64,000 nucleotides of DNA from Mycolicibacterium austroafricanum (GTDB lineage: Bacteria; Actinomycetota; Actinomycetes; Mycobacteriales; Mycobacteriaceae). Location of the stretch: the NCBI RefSeq assembly GCF_902705885.1, contig NZ_CACSIP010000023.1:1-64000 (forward strand), written 5' to 3'. A program made the position numbers and the translations under genes. Under the pieces are notes generated by a model. The model was given only the letters and a program-made list of their open reading frames with translations. It did not search any database and had not been told where the DNA came from. The first letter of the stretch is position 1; each line of letters opens with the position of its first letter. Shown here in pieces: positions 23,699-32,235 of the stretch.

Positions 23699-24325
23699 GT
23701 GTGGAGCGTGCGTGAGTTGGCCCGAGCGCAGCGGTGCGAGTTCGCCGACCTTCTCGACGAGCTGACCGCCGAGCAGTGGCTCGCGCCGAGCCTGTGCGAG
23801 GGCTGGCGGGTGTGCGATGTCGTCGCCCACACAATCGCCTACCTCGCGCAGACTCGCGTCGGCCTGGCGGTGGAGATGCTGCGGGCGGGGGGCAGCGTCG
23901 ATCGTCTCAACGAGCGCGCGCTCAAGGGCCTCCGCCGTGACGACCCGAAGGCGCTCGCCGAGTTGATGCGTGCGGGCGCGCAGCCCGCTGGTGCCGGTGC
24001 GCTGTACGGCTGTCGGGTGGCGTTGATCGAGTGCCTGATTCACCAGCAAGATGTCCGCCGGCCGCTGGGGCTTACCCGGGACATTCCCGCGCAGTCGCTG
24101 ATGGTGGCGCTGCGGTTCGCTTGGTGGAGCCCGGTGATCGGAGGGGCGCGCCGCATGCGGGGACTTCGTGCGGTGGCCAGTGACCTCGACTGGTCGGCCG
24201 GCCGTGGTGCGCAGGTAACCGGACCGGGGGAGGCGTTGCTGTTGGCGATGACCGGCCGCGCCTCCGCCGTCGTGGACGACCTCGCCGGTCCCGGCGTCCA
24301 GCGGCTGCTGGAGCCCCACCGATGA
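23699..24325 (+). CDS. MDMPI/DinB-like protein, paralogue of the unit 6 gene
   Basis: 208 residues from GTG (a second GTG lies three codons on). VRELARAQRCEFADLLDELT, WRVCDVVAHTIAYL (metal His), ALIECLIHQQDVRRPLGLTR and QVTGPGEALLLAMTGRASA align along the whole length with the protein at 11.2-11.8 kb. Predicted mycothiol-dependent transferase/isomerase-like protein. It is the only complete gene in a stretch of stubs and higher in GC than the array copy, so it may be the resident chromosomal form. Confidence 0.85.
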   Translation: MWSVRELARAQRCEFADLLDELTAEQWLAPSLCEGWRVCDVVAHTIAYLAQTRVGLAVEMLRAGGSVDRLNERALKGLRRDDPKALAELMRAGAQPAGAGALYGCRVALIECLIHQQDVRRPLGLTRDIPAQSLMVALRFAWWSPVIGGARRMRGLRAVASDLDWSAGRGAQVTGPGEALLLAMTGRASAVVDDLAGPGVQRLLEPHR

Positions 24326-24356
24326 GGGCGCTGGCTGCTGAACCGGAAGGACCGTA

Positions 24357-24533
24357 GTGCTTCAAGGGAAAGTGGTGCTGCTCACCGGAGCCGCTCGAGG
24401 AATCGGCGCCAGCATCGCGCGGGCTGTTTCACCAGCGCGCCGTACGGGAACTCGACCACCGCTGACCGAGATAGCTGCCGTGAATACTCGGCGACATCGC
24501 CGCGGGAGTGACACGATGAGACGACCGCATTAA
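24357..24533 (+). pseudogene. N-terminal stub of a short-chain dehydrogenase
   Basis: From GTG: VLQGKVVLLTGAARGIGASI, the classic SDR nucleotide-binding start, then ARAVSPARRTGTRPP and an unrelated tail to the stop. Only about 24 residues of SDR remain. It marks the right edge of the gene-debris zone; intact core genome begins with the next gene. Confidence 0.75.
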
Positions 24534-24550
24534 CCGAACCGACACCGGGA

Positions 24551-26005
24551 GTGGTCGTGGAGTTCATCCAGGAGAATCTGGTCGCGCCCGTCAGCGACCT
24601 GCTGTACAGCTACATCCTGGTCTATCTGCTGGTGGGCGTGGGCATCTATTTCACGGTGCGCACCCGCTTCATCCAGGTCCGCTACTTCACCCGGATGATC
24701 AAGCAACTCACCCACTCCCGCACCCATTGCGACGGGGTGTCGCCGTTCCAGGCGTTCTGCGTCGGGTTGGCTTCCCGGGTCGGCACCGGCAACATCGCCG
24801 GCGTCGCCATCGCGCTGACCATCGGTGGGCCGGGGGCGATCTTCTGGATGTGGGTGGTCGCCGCGATCGGAATGGCCACCGCGCTCATCGAGTCCACATT
24901 GGGCCAGATCTTCAAGGTCCGCGCTGACGACGGTTCGTTCCGCGGCGGCCCGGCCTACTACATCCAGCGCGGCCTGGGTTCCCGGGCAGGCGGCGTCGTC
25001 TTCGCTGTCCTGCTGATCTTCACGTTCGGCATCGCGTTCAACATGGTGCAGGCCAACGCGATCAGCGATGTCGTCAACGGCGCATATGCCGTCGACGTCC
25101 GATGGATCACCGCCGGTCTGGTCATCCTCGCCGCGCCGGTGCTGTTCGGCGGGGTGCGGCGGGTGGCACGGGTCGCCGAGGTGGTGCTGCCGCTGATGGC
25201 GATCGTCTACGCGCTGCTGGCGCTGGTGATCGTCGCCCTCAACATCGACTTCCTGCCCGAGGTGCTGACCCAGATCATCGGCGGCGCTTTCGGTTTGACC
25301 GAACTGGCCGGCGGCTTCACCGGCGGCATCGCCGCGGCGCTGCTCAACGGCGTCAAACGCGGTCTGTTCTCCAACGAGGCCGGTATGGGCAGCGTCCCGA
25401 ACGTGGCGGCAACGGCAACCGTGTCGCATCCGGTGAAGCAGGGCCTCATCCAATCGGTGGCCGTCTTCGTCGACACCATGGTGATCTGCACCGCGACCGC
25501 GTTCATCATCCTGGTGTCCGGGCCCAGCGTCTACGACCCGGCGACGCCCACCCGGGTGGAAGGTGCGACGTTGACGCAGGCGGCGATCGCCGACAGCCTC
25601 GGTACCTGGACGGTGTGGTTGGTGACGGTGCTCGTCTTCGTCTTCGCCTTCTCCTCGGTGCTCGGCAACTACGTCTACGCCGAGATCAACTTGTTCTTCT
25701 TGGGCGCCGGACGAAAACTGATCAACGTGTTCCGAGTGCTGGTGCTGGTCGCGATCGGCGTGGGTGGCGTCTCGCAGCTGACCGCGGTGTGGGCGCTTGC
25801 TGACGTGGCCATGGGGCTGATGGCACTGGTGAACCTGGTCGCGATCGTGTTGCTCGGCAAGTGGGCGTTCGCGGCGATCAAGGACTATCACCGGCAAGTC
25901 GACAGCGGCGTCGATCCCGTGTTTGTTGCCGAGGAAGCCGGCCTACCGGGGAGCCTGGAGGGCGACATCTGGCAACGTGAAGCCAAGGTCAAGAGCGAAA
26001 CCTGA
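24551..26005 (+). CDS. Alanine/glycine:cation symporter (AGCS family)
   Basis: 484 residues with about 10-11 membrane helices. Family landmarks: FQAFCVGLASRVGTGNIAGV, GGPGAIFWMWVVAAIGMATA, FRGGPAYYIQRGLG, GLFSNEAGMGSVPNVAATA and FSSVLGNYVYAEINLFFLG. Imports alanine or glycine with Na+ or H+. Starts at GTG 24551 or 24557. Convergent with the following MFS gene; the ends overlap by 17 bp. Confidence 0.92.
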   Translation: MVVEFIQENLVAPVSDLLYSYILVYLLVGVGIYFTVRTRFIQVRYFTRMIKQLTHSRTHCDGVSPFQAFCVGLASRVGTGNIAGVAIALTIGGPGAIFWMWVVAAIGMATALIESTLGQIFKVRADDGSFRGGPAYYIQRGLGSRAGGVVFAVLLIFTFGIAFNMVQANAISDVVNGAYAVDVRWITAGLVILAAPVLFGGVRRVARVAEVVLPLMAIVYALLALVIVALNIDFLPEVLTQIIGGAFGLTELAGGFTGGIAAALLNGVKRGLFSNEAGMGSVPNVAATATVSHPVKQGLIQSVAVFVDTMVICTATAFIILVSGPSVYDPATPTRVEGATLTQAAIADSLGTWTVWLVTVLVFVFAFSSVLGNYVYAEINLFFLGAGRKLINVFRVLVLVAIGVGGVSQLTAVWALADVAMGLMALVNLVAIVLLGKWAFAAIKDYHRQVDSGVDPVFVAEEAGLPGSLEGDIWQREAKVKSET

Positions 26006-27143
26006 GCGCAGCACGATAAAGCAGCAGCGCCATCCCGCTGAGCAGTGACATCGCGCCGGTCAGGACGAGCAGCGTGCTCAGTCCAAGCCCGGGGATCACC
26101 GCACCGGCAAGGGCCGGCGCTGCGACCGAGCTGACGGCCCCCACGACCAGACACGCCGTGAACGCCGCGGCCGCGCGGTCGGGCACCAACTCGGCGGTCC
26201 AGACGGCCAGTACCGCTGACCCGGTCATGTAGCCCATGCCGAAGATGCACGCTGAGGCCGCCGTCGTGATCACGGAGTCACCTGCCAGCCCCAGCAGGGC
26301 CAGCGCCGCGGCGACGATCAGTAGGCACAGCGCGGCGACCCTGCTGCTACCGAGCCGCTGTGCGGCGGCCCCGGTCGCCACACCCACCACGCCGGTGACG
26401 CCGATCGCCGCGTACAGCGCCGGCACGGCGGCGGCCGGAAGGTCACCGCGGTCGAGCGCGTCCGATGCGTAGGTGAAGTAGATGACGACGGCCGCGAAGT
26501 ACACCACGGAGTAGCCGGCCGGAATGCGCAGCGCTCGCGCGAGCGAGGGGGCGTTGGGCCGATCGTCCGGGCGTGGGTCCGGTTCCGTGCGCGGCACCAA
26601 CCGGAGGTTCACCACGGCGGCGACCACGGCGCAGAGAGCGATACCGACCCAGACCAGCCGCCATGAGCCCAGCGCCGCGAAGACCGCTAAGCCGCCCAGG
26701 ACCACCAGTCCGCCGCTGGTGCCGGTCGTGATGATGGCCAGCGCCCTCGGCTGCTGCCGCAGGGGCACCACGCGCGTCACGATGTCCGAATACGGCGCCC
26801 AGACCCAACCGCCCGCACCGCCGGCCAGGACCGCACCCACCGCCAACAGCCAGGGTGACTGCGCGACCGCCACGATCACCGCGCCCACTGCGCCGCAGAC
26901 TCCGCCGACGGTCGTCGGAGCGCGGGAGCCGTGACGGGCGGCCAGCGGACCGGCCGACAGCAGACCGGCCAGGTAGCCCGCGAACGTGGCACTGGCGACG
27001 AGGCCGAGCACCAACTCCGACAACCGCAGTTCCTGGCGGATGTCGGGCAGCGTCAGACCGTATGCGTAACGGGCCATCCCGAAGGCGACTCCGACCACCG
27101 CCGCCCCGGCCAGGCCGACCCGGCCACCCGCGGACAGCGTCAT
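25989..27143 (-). CDS. MFS transporter (YbfB/YjiJ-like)
   Basis: 384 residues and about 12 membrane helices. GVAFGMARYAYGLTLPDIRQ is the typical opening of this subfamily; TFAGYLAGLLSAGPLAARHG is the first half, and LVPRTEPDPRPDD the central cytoplasmic loop. Substrate unknown. Confidence 0.88.
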   Translation of the reverse strand: MTLSAGGRVGLAGAAVVGVAFGMARYAYGLTLPDIRQELRLSELVLGLVASATFAGYLAGLLSAGPLAARHGSRAPTTVGGVCGAVGAVIVAVAQSPWLLAVGAVLAGGAGGWVWAPYSDIVTRVVPLRQQPRALAIITTGTSGGLVVLGGLAVFAALGSWRLVWVGIALCAVVAAVVNLRLVPRTEPDPRPDDRPNAPSLARALRIPAGYSVVYFAAVVIYFTYASDALDRGDLPAAAVPALYAAIGVTGVVGVATGAAAQRLGSSRVAALCLLIVAAALALLGLAGDSVITTAASACIFGMGYMTGSAVLAVWTAELVPDRAAAAFTACLVVGAVSSVAAPALAGAVIPGLGLSTLLVLTGAMSLLSGMALLLYRAALRFRS

Positions 27144-27263
27144 GAACTCTTCCTCATCCTGTGGCCAAAGAACCCTGGAGTCGGTTCTACCCTGCGTCGG
27201 AGCTCACGTTACGTCGACGGTGCCGGCAGCAGTTCGGGCGGGCCGACGAGATGACCCACATGG

Positions 27264-27932
27264 TCAGGGCTGGGTTGTAGAATCCGGTGCCCAATCCGTT
27301 GCGCGCGGTCGGCTGAACACCGTGACGCCTGCCAGCAACTGCCACCCGATGATCGTGTAGATCGCCACCCGCTCCCAGGCGCCGTCGCCGAAGACCAGGT
27401 GAGCGTCCAGCATGCTGTTGAGCAACAGAAAGCCGGCCGAGACCAGCCCGACGATTCCGAGGGCCACCCCAGACCCGCCGAGAACGCGAAATCGACTGCG
27501 GCGCAGGAAAGCAGCGCCGGCGCTGATGATGGCCAGATTGCCTCCGACGATCGCGGCCGTCGCTCCGGCGACATGCACGACCGCGCCGGTGTCGGCGCCT
27601 CCGCCGGGGAACAGGCCCACGGCTGCGGAACCGACACCGTAGATCAGAGCCAGGCCGAAGAACCGCAGTCCGCCGGGGCCGAGCCGCATCGCGGCGACCA
27701 CCAGGGCGGCGGCGAGCGCGAACGCCGCCCCTTGCACAATGAACGCGCCGCTCATCCAGGAAGCCCATGGTGAGCGTGCCGGCTGGCCGAGGTCGCTGAT
27801 GTAGTCCACGGAGTAGCGGTAGCCGGGAATCTGCCCGGCGACAACGGCTTCGGTGACGAGGTACCACGCACCCGCGATCACCCAGAAAGCGCCGGCCAGT
27901 CGAAGCGCCGGTGATTCCGCGGTGATACGCAC
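27264..27932 (-). CDS. DUF998 family membrane protein
   Basis: 222 residues from GTG. About seven hydrophobic helices: LRLAGAFWVIAGAWYLVTEA, YSVDYISDLGQPARSPWASW (family SDLG motif), FIVQGAAFALAAALVVAAM, LGLFPGGG-like AAVGLFPGGGADTGAVVHV, LAIISAGAAFL and VALGIVGLVSAGFLLLNSML. Function unknown. A longer upstream frame on this strand is antisense to the Nramp and YdeI-like genes and is not coding. Confidence 0.8.
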   Translation of the reverse strand: MRITAESPALRLAGAFWVIAGAWYLVTEAVVAGQIPGYRYSVDYISDLGQPARSPWASWMSGAFIVQGAAFALAAALVVAAMRLGPGGLRFFGLALIYGVGSAAVGLFPGGGADTGAVVHVAGATAAIVGGNLAIISAGAAFLRRSRFRVLGGSGVALGIVGLVSAGFLLLNSMLDAHLVFGDGAWERVAIYTIIGWQLLAGVTVFSRPRATDWAPDSTTQP

Positions 27933-27980
27933 CCCGACAGGGTGCCACGGCCGTGAGACCGGCCCGGCTATCCTGGGCTG

Positions 27981-28250
27981 GTGAGCAGCCAGACAGTCGC
28001 GGGCGGAGTGGTGCACGAGCTGCCTGCCGACCTGCACGAGGCGCTGAAGGCCAATGGCGCTGCGCTCGCGGCCTGGAACGACATCACACCGTTGGCGCGC
28101 AACGAGTTCATCTGCTGGGTGGAGGACGCCAAACAGCAGAAGACGCGAGAACGGCGTATCCGCAGAACTCAGGAAGAGCTCGAGGAAGGCCAGCGTCGGC
28201 CGTGCTGCTGGCCTGGGTGCAAGCACCGCGAGCGCACCGGCAAGGCCTGA
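27981..28250 (+). CDS. YdeI/OmpD-associated family protein
   Basis: 89 residues. LPADLHEALKANGAALAAWN, then ITPLARNEFICWVEDAKQQK and TRERRIRRTQEELEEGQRRP match the short bacteriocin-protection YdeI-like domain; the C-terminal CCWPGCKHRERTGKA adds three Cys. Cytoplasmic; precise role unknown. GTG start. Confidence 0.8.
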   Translation: MSSQTVAGGVVHELPADLHEALKANGAALAAWNDITPLARNEFICWVEDAKQQKTRERRIRRTQEELEEGQRRPCCWPGCKHRERTGKA

Positions 28251-28261
28251 GGTTCGAGACG

Positions 28262-29707
28262 TCACCCACCGATCAGACCCAGCATGTTCAAGAAGTAGAG
28301 AACCGCGAAGGCGGCGTAGAAGAGCCCGGCGAAGCCCAGCAGTCCGATCGAAAACCGGCTTGGCCGCAGGGCATCGGGGATGCGGCGATTGACCGCCAGC
28401 GTGGTCAGCACGATGAACGGGGTGTGCACGCTGGCGACGATTCCGGACGCCGACATGACGACGACGGGATCCTGCACCACCACGATCACGAGGGCCGGGA
28501 TGAGGCTGGTGAACGTCACCGCGAACAGGATCTTCAGTGCTCGCGCGGTCCCCATGGATTCCGGGCGCCAGCGGGTGACGCGCTCTGTCCACGAGATGTC
28601 GGCTTTCTCGCCGCCGCCGGCGGCGGCGTTGCGGCCCGCCCTTCCAGACAGCAGCATCGTGATGTCGGCGAAGGCACGCGACCATCCGTCCTGGTTGGCC
28701 AACACGCTGCCGCCAAGCGCAACCACGATCGCGGTGAACATCAACCAGTGTCCGACGGTTCCCCACACCTCTGACAGCAGCAGCATCAGATCGTCGGCGA
28801 CATCGATTCCCGACGGCACGATGCCGGCTGGCGCGAGAAGTTCGGCGCCGAGAACCAGGAAAGCCGTGATGATCACCGTTCCGGTGAGCACGCCGACCGC
28901 GGCCGTGTTCGACAGGGTGCCGAACCACGAGCGCAACCGCGCAGTCCGCCCTTCCGCGGATTCCGGCGACCCGGTGTCCGCCTGACCTTCGGTTGAGGTC
29001 ATCCCTCCGCCATACCCGCGGCGGGCGGTCCAGTAGGAAAACCACACGATCCCCATCGACCCCGCGAGGATCGTCCCGACCCAGGGCAGGATGAAGGGCA
29101 CGCTGAGGTCCGACGGGACGCCGGGTACCACTCCCGCTAGCGGATCTCCGTCGGCCTGGAAGACCCATGCTGCTGCCACCACCGTGATGGCCACCAGGAC
29201 CAGCGCCAAGACCAGGGCCACCCGGGAAACGGCGGGGTAGCCACCGCTGACCACCACCGTTGTCGTGATCAGCAGCAGCAGCAACGACCACAGGATCAAG
29301 CCGCCCGGTAGGACCGATGCGAATGCGCTGCCCACCAGGGCGCTGAGTCCTCCCACCCCGGCCACGGCAGCAACAAGCTGCGGAAGCAGAACCACCCACA
29401 GCGCCCAATTTCGGGGACCGGGAAGCGTGGAGAAACCGTCCAGCAGCGTCCGGCCGGTGGCCACCGCGAATCGACCAGCCTCCCGAATCATCACCCACAT
29501 CAGGACGGCGACGCCCCATAGCAGCCAGAGCAGTTCGTAGCCGTATTCGGAGCCGACCCGCGGGGTGAACAGCACGGAACCGGACCCCACCGCCGACATC
29601 GCCCACAAAAGGCCCGGACCCCACCAGCGCAGGCGGGCAACACCGGTGGGCGGATCCGGCACGTGCTGTCGAAGTTCCACAGCCTGTCGAGAGGTCGTCC
29701 TGTGCAT
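28262..29707 (-). CDS. Nramp-family divalent metal transporter
   Basis: 481 residues, about 11 membrane helices. GPGLLWAMSAVGSGSVLFTP corresponds to the Nramp first helix, but the canonical DPGN metal motif is replaced by AVGSG, as in distant Nramp relatives, so Mn2+/Fe2+ specificity should not be assumed. MWVMIREAGRFAVATGRTLL and IPALVIVVVQDPVVVMSASG are further landmarks. An alternative GTG start lies 27 bp upstream. Confidence 0.78.
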   Translation of the reverse strand: MHRTTSRQAVELRQHVPDPPTGVARLRWWGPGLLWAMSAVGSGSVLFTPRVGSEYGYELLWLLWGVAVLMWVMIREAGRFAVATGRTLLDGFSTLPGPRNWALWVVLLPQLVAAVAGVGGLSALVGSAFASVLPGGLILWSLLLLLITTTVVVSGGYPAVSRVALVLALVLVAITVVAAAWVFQADGDPLAGVVPGVPSDLSVPFILPWVGTILAGSMGIVWFSYWTARRGYGGGMTSTEGQADTGSPESAEGRTARLRSWFGTLSNTAAVGVLTGTVIITAFLVLGAELLAPAGIVPSGIDVADDLMLLLSEVWGTVGHWLMFTAIVVALGGSVLANQDGWSRAFADITMLLSGRAGRNAAAGGGEKADISWTERVTRWRPESMGTARALKILFAVTFTSLIPALVIVVVQDPVVVMSASGIVASVHTPFIVLTTLAVNRRIPDALRPSRFSIGLLGFAGLFYAAFAVLYFLNMLGLIGG

Positions 29708-29781
29708 ATTCTTCAGCCTTTGCCCGCGGTCCACCGCGCTAAACCCGGGAGGGAGGAAACGCGGCTGGGGCCGGTGTGCAA

Positions 29782-30927
29782 TCAGAGCTTGGGCGTCGGC
29801 CCGGACCCCATCACCGTGTTCGTGACGTCCGCCGGGGTAACCAGCATTCCGTGATGGTGAAAGCGGTTGCCTCCCGCTCGTTTTGCGCGGTACATCGCAT
29901 GGTCGGCCACGATCACGAGGTGGGTGAGAAGCCGATGAGCGTCCCCGTCTTCCGTCGGAACTCCGGTCAGCGGTGCACAGACGGTACCGACGCTGGCGGT
30001 GATCGGAACGGGCAGACCGGCGATGGTCTGACAGATCCGGGCGGCCAACGGCGCCGTGTCGGGAGTGGCCGCCAGTGTCGCGATGAGGAACTCTTCGCCG
30101 CCGCTGCGGCCGATCACCGCGGTCGGGCCGGCCGCGACGGGCAGCGCGCGGGCCACGGTGACCAGTGCCGCATCGCCGACGTGGTGGCCGTGGGTGTCGT
30201 TGACCGCTTTGAAGTTGTCGAGGTCCAGCAATGCCACGAACAGGTAGTGGACGGTGTCGTCGCGCTCGGCGAGCAGTTCCAGGGTCGCTTGAAAGAACGC
30301 GGGGCGATTGAGCAGCGTGGTCAGTGGGTCACGCGCGGCGTGCACCAGATCCGTGCCCAGCGCGCGGACGAGGAACTGGATGGCCAGCGGCATCGCAATG
30401 TTGATCAGCAAGACCAGGAACAGGTCGACGACGGCCAGGGCCGGGTGCCCGGAGGTCGCCAGCCTGATCGCGGCGGCCATGGCGACGCCCGCGGCGACGA
30501 AGAAGTTGTAGAGGACCAGCGCGGTGGAGTGGAAGAACGCGATGTAGGCACCGATGATCGCGAACGAGATGCAGCCGTTCAGCGAGGCCAGCGGGGTGGG
30601 GTAGGCCAGGCAGGCCAGGGCGATCGCGCCGTTGGACACGACGGCGAACAACTGCGACTGGCGTTGCGTGGGCCAGCGCCAGGCCCACAACAGCACCCCG
30701 GCCACCCCGCCACCTATGGCGAGCCAGGTCATCGCGACCGGCACGGCCCCGCGCGGGCCGTCCGAGCTGAGCAACAGCACCAGCAGACTCAACGCCAGGG
30801 AACCCGCGATCAAGGCCATCATCAGCCGCACCGGGGTGGTCATGCCGCGGGCACGCAGGTAGCCGCTGAGCCAGTCGTAGTGGCTGGGCTGCAGCCACCG
30901 TGGACTCTGCCCTGCGGCCATCGTCAT
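29782..30927 (-). CDS. Membrane-bound diguanylate cyclase (GGDEF)
   Basis: 381 residues. Six to seven membrane helices in residues 35-200 form a sensor-like region. The GGDEF domain follows: DPLTTLLNRPAFFQATLELL, VALLDLDNFKAVNDTHGHHV (substrate-binding D and N), active-site loop GRSGGEEFLI, and ADHAMYRAKRAGGNRFHHHG at the end. GGEEF is a functional variant, so c-di-GMP synthesis is likely. No EAL domain. Confidence 0.9.
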   Translation of the reverse strand: MTMAAGQSPRWLQPSHYDWLSGYLRARGMTTPVRLMMALIAGSLALSLLVLLLSSDGPRGAVPVAMTWLAIGGGVAGVLLWAWRWPTQRQSQLFAVVSNGAIALACLAYPTPLASLNGCISFAIIGAYIAFFHSTALVLYNFFVAAGVAMAAAIRLATSGHPALAVVDLFLVLLINIAMPLAIQFLVRALGTDLVHAARDPLTTLLNRPAFFQATLELLAERDDTVHYLFVALLDLDNFKAVNDTHGHHVGDAALVTVARALPVAAGPTAVIGRSGGEEFLIATLAATPDTAPLAARICQTIAGLPVPITASVGTVCAPLTGVPTEDGDAHRLLTHLVIVADHAMYRAKRAGGNRFHHHGMLVTPADVTNTVMGSGPTPKL

Positions 30928-31089
30928 CCCCCCGGTCGGTCAGGGCTTCCACCATCTACCGCGCAACGCCGGCGTTCGCAGAGGCCCCGCAAACAACATA
31001 CTGACTGCGGTGACATGTCGACGACACCAATTTCGTAGCGCCAGGCCGCTGGTTGGCGTTCATTTCGGGGTTTCGGGTATGAAGACGGA

Positions 31090-31701
31090 GTGCGTCTGGA
31101 CGATCGCGCTGCGCTATCTGCGGGGGTGGCGGCTGTCCGCGCGACCGCCGGTGCATTGCTCGGCTGGCCCGGCGGCTTGTTCAGTGCCGAGGGTGAGACC
31201 TTCGACGCGACCTTGACCATCGACGACGACGCCCGCGTGCCGGGCTCGGTCGCCCTACTTCGCCCGGGATCCGTCCATGAGGCTGTTGTGCAGGTGGGTC
31301 CGGACCGGCGGAACTCCGCGGTCCGCAAACTGTGCGTGAAGATCCCGGACGCCTACGGTCGCGGCCGCGATCAGGACTTCCTGCTGGCGTCTTCCGGCGA
31401 CGGCGCGCCACTGCATCACGCCGCGCTGCCGACCGATTCGGTAGCCGCGCTGTACTCCTCGCTCTGGCTCTACCTTGCCGGCCTGCAACCGGTGCTGTTC
31501 GGGGCGCGCACCTCGACAACCGGCCGTGATCTACGGTTCGGCCCCGGAGATGAATTGAGCTTCGCGCTCAGCCCCCCGCTCGGTGAGTTTCGTCGAATCG
31601 CGGCGTTGACGCTGGCCGAACCGCACGACGGCCCCGTGCGGTTCTCGGGCCGCAACAGCGGTGGCAACCTCTGGCCGTTGCCGCCGGTCACGTTCTACTG
31701 A
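31090..31701 (+). CDS. Conserved hypothetical protein, possibly catalase-fold-like
   Basis: 203 residues; the protein starts MRLDDRAALSAGVAAVRATA. AEGETFDATLTIDDDARVPG, RRNSAVRKLCVKIPDAYGRG, RDQDFLLASSGDGAPLHHAA and FGPGDELSFALSPPLGEFR are conserved-looking blocks. The KIPDAYGRGRDQDFLL segment recalls the substrate-channel region of catalase-like folds, but the heme-ligand Tyr and active-site His are not evident. No function assigned. Confidence 0.6.
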   Translation: MRLDDRAALSAGVAAVRATAGALLGWPGGLFSAEGETFDATLTIDDDARVPGSVALLRPGSVHEAVVQVGPDRRNSAVRKLCVKIPDAYGRGRDQDFLLASSGDGAPLHHAALPTDSVAALYSSLWLYLAGLQPVLFGARTSTTGRDLRFGPGDELSFALSPPLGEFRRIAALTLAEPHDGPVRFSGRNSGGNLWPLPPVTFY

Positions 31702-31706
31702 GCCGG

Positions 31707-31901
31707 TTAGTCCGGTGAGCCCTCGGAGTCGTCGAAGAACGCCCAGTGCCCGTCGTCGCCGGACTTGACCTCCATCCGCCAGCCGAGTTCTGAGTTGTCG
31801 GCTTTCTGGTCGACGAACCAGGCATGGGCGTCCTCGGCGCTCTCGATGTCCTTGGTGTCGACGACGTCTCCCTTGGGATTCAGTACGCGGTATGTAGCCA
31901 T
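31707..31901 (-). CDS. Small acidic hypothetical protein
   Basis: 64 residues: MATYRVLNPKGDVVDTKDIE, SAEDAHAWFVDQKADNSELG, WRMEVKSGDDGHWAFFDDSE. Acidic, cytoplasmic, of a type seen in mycobacteria; function unknown. Located next to the truncated DUF3072 copy. Confidence 0.7.
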   Translation of the reverse strand: MATYRVLNPKGDVVDTKDIESAEDAHAWFVDQKADNSELGWRMEVKSGDDGHWAFFDDSEGSPD

Positions 31902-31947
31902 GGGCCGCGTATTCCCGTTGTGCCGCAGTCGAAACTGACCCGACCTA

Positions 31948-32103
31948 CTCGCCGCGGCCCGTCTGCTGGCGTAGATCGTCGATCAGCTCGGAGGCCTGTG
32001 CTTTCGTCGCGTCCTCGGGAACCTCTTGGTCGGCCTCCTGGGCCAGCGTGTGCAGATAGCTGCGCTGCGCGCCCGTCATGGGCTCGTCACCGGTCACCCA
32101 CTG
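31948..32103 (-). repeat. Left copy of a 156-bp direct repeat (3' end of a DUF3072 gene)
   Basis: Matches 39203-39358 at 154 of 156 positions without gaps. On the minus strand it encodes QWVTGDEPMTGAQRSYLHTL and continues to QQTGRGE, then TAG exactly at the repeat edge. It has no start codon, so it is a 5'-truncated copy. Together with the right copy it brackets about 7.1 kb of accessory genes. Confidence 0.95.
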
Positions 32104-32214
32104 AGAAGGCGTGGGAGGCGTCTCGCAGCTGACGACGGTAAGGGCGCCGGCCGCGAGAGTGCCCTCCGACCGGCAGTCGCCGCTGCCGACGATAGTTGCA
32201 CTGCCGAACTGATT

Positions 32215-32228
32215 GTTTTAGTACAAAC
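32215..32228. promoter_or_regulatory. Possible LysR operator at its own start
   Basis: GTTTTAGTACAAAC, with GTTT and AAAC arms, lies 7 bp upstream of the LysR GTG; a T-rich/A-rich dyad such as this could be an autoregulatory site. Confidence 0.3.
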
Positions 32229-32235
32229 TTTGCTT

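Noticed and set aside
3716..24533. Island inserted into tRNA-Leu with a duplicated tRNA 3' end
   Set aside because: The island starts at the tRNA, but I could not find a copy of the tRNA 3' end near its right edge and no tyrosine integrase is present; left as a possibility only.
24530..25897. Long minus-strand frame opposite the AGCS symporter
   Set aside because: His/Asp/Gln-rich translation typical of the antisense of a GC-rich gene; the plus strand has clear AGCS motifs.
27264..29624. Long minus-strand reading frame of nearly 790 codons
   Set aside because: Only its last 222 codons (DUF998) look like a protein; the rest is Arg/Gly-rich antisense of the YdeI-like and Nramp genes.
29776..31038. 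Long plus-strand frame opposite the diguanylate cyclase
   Set aside because: Low-complexity Gly/Arg/Gln translation; the minus strand carries an intact GGDEF domain.
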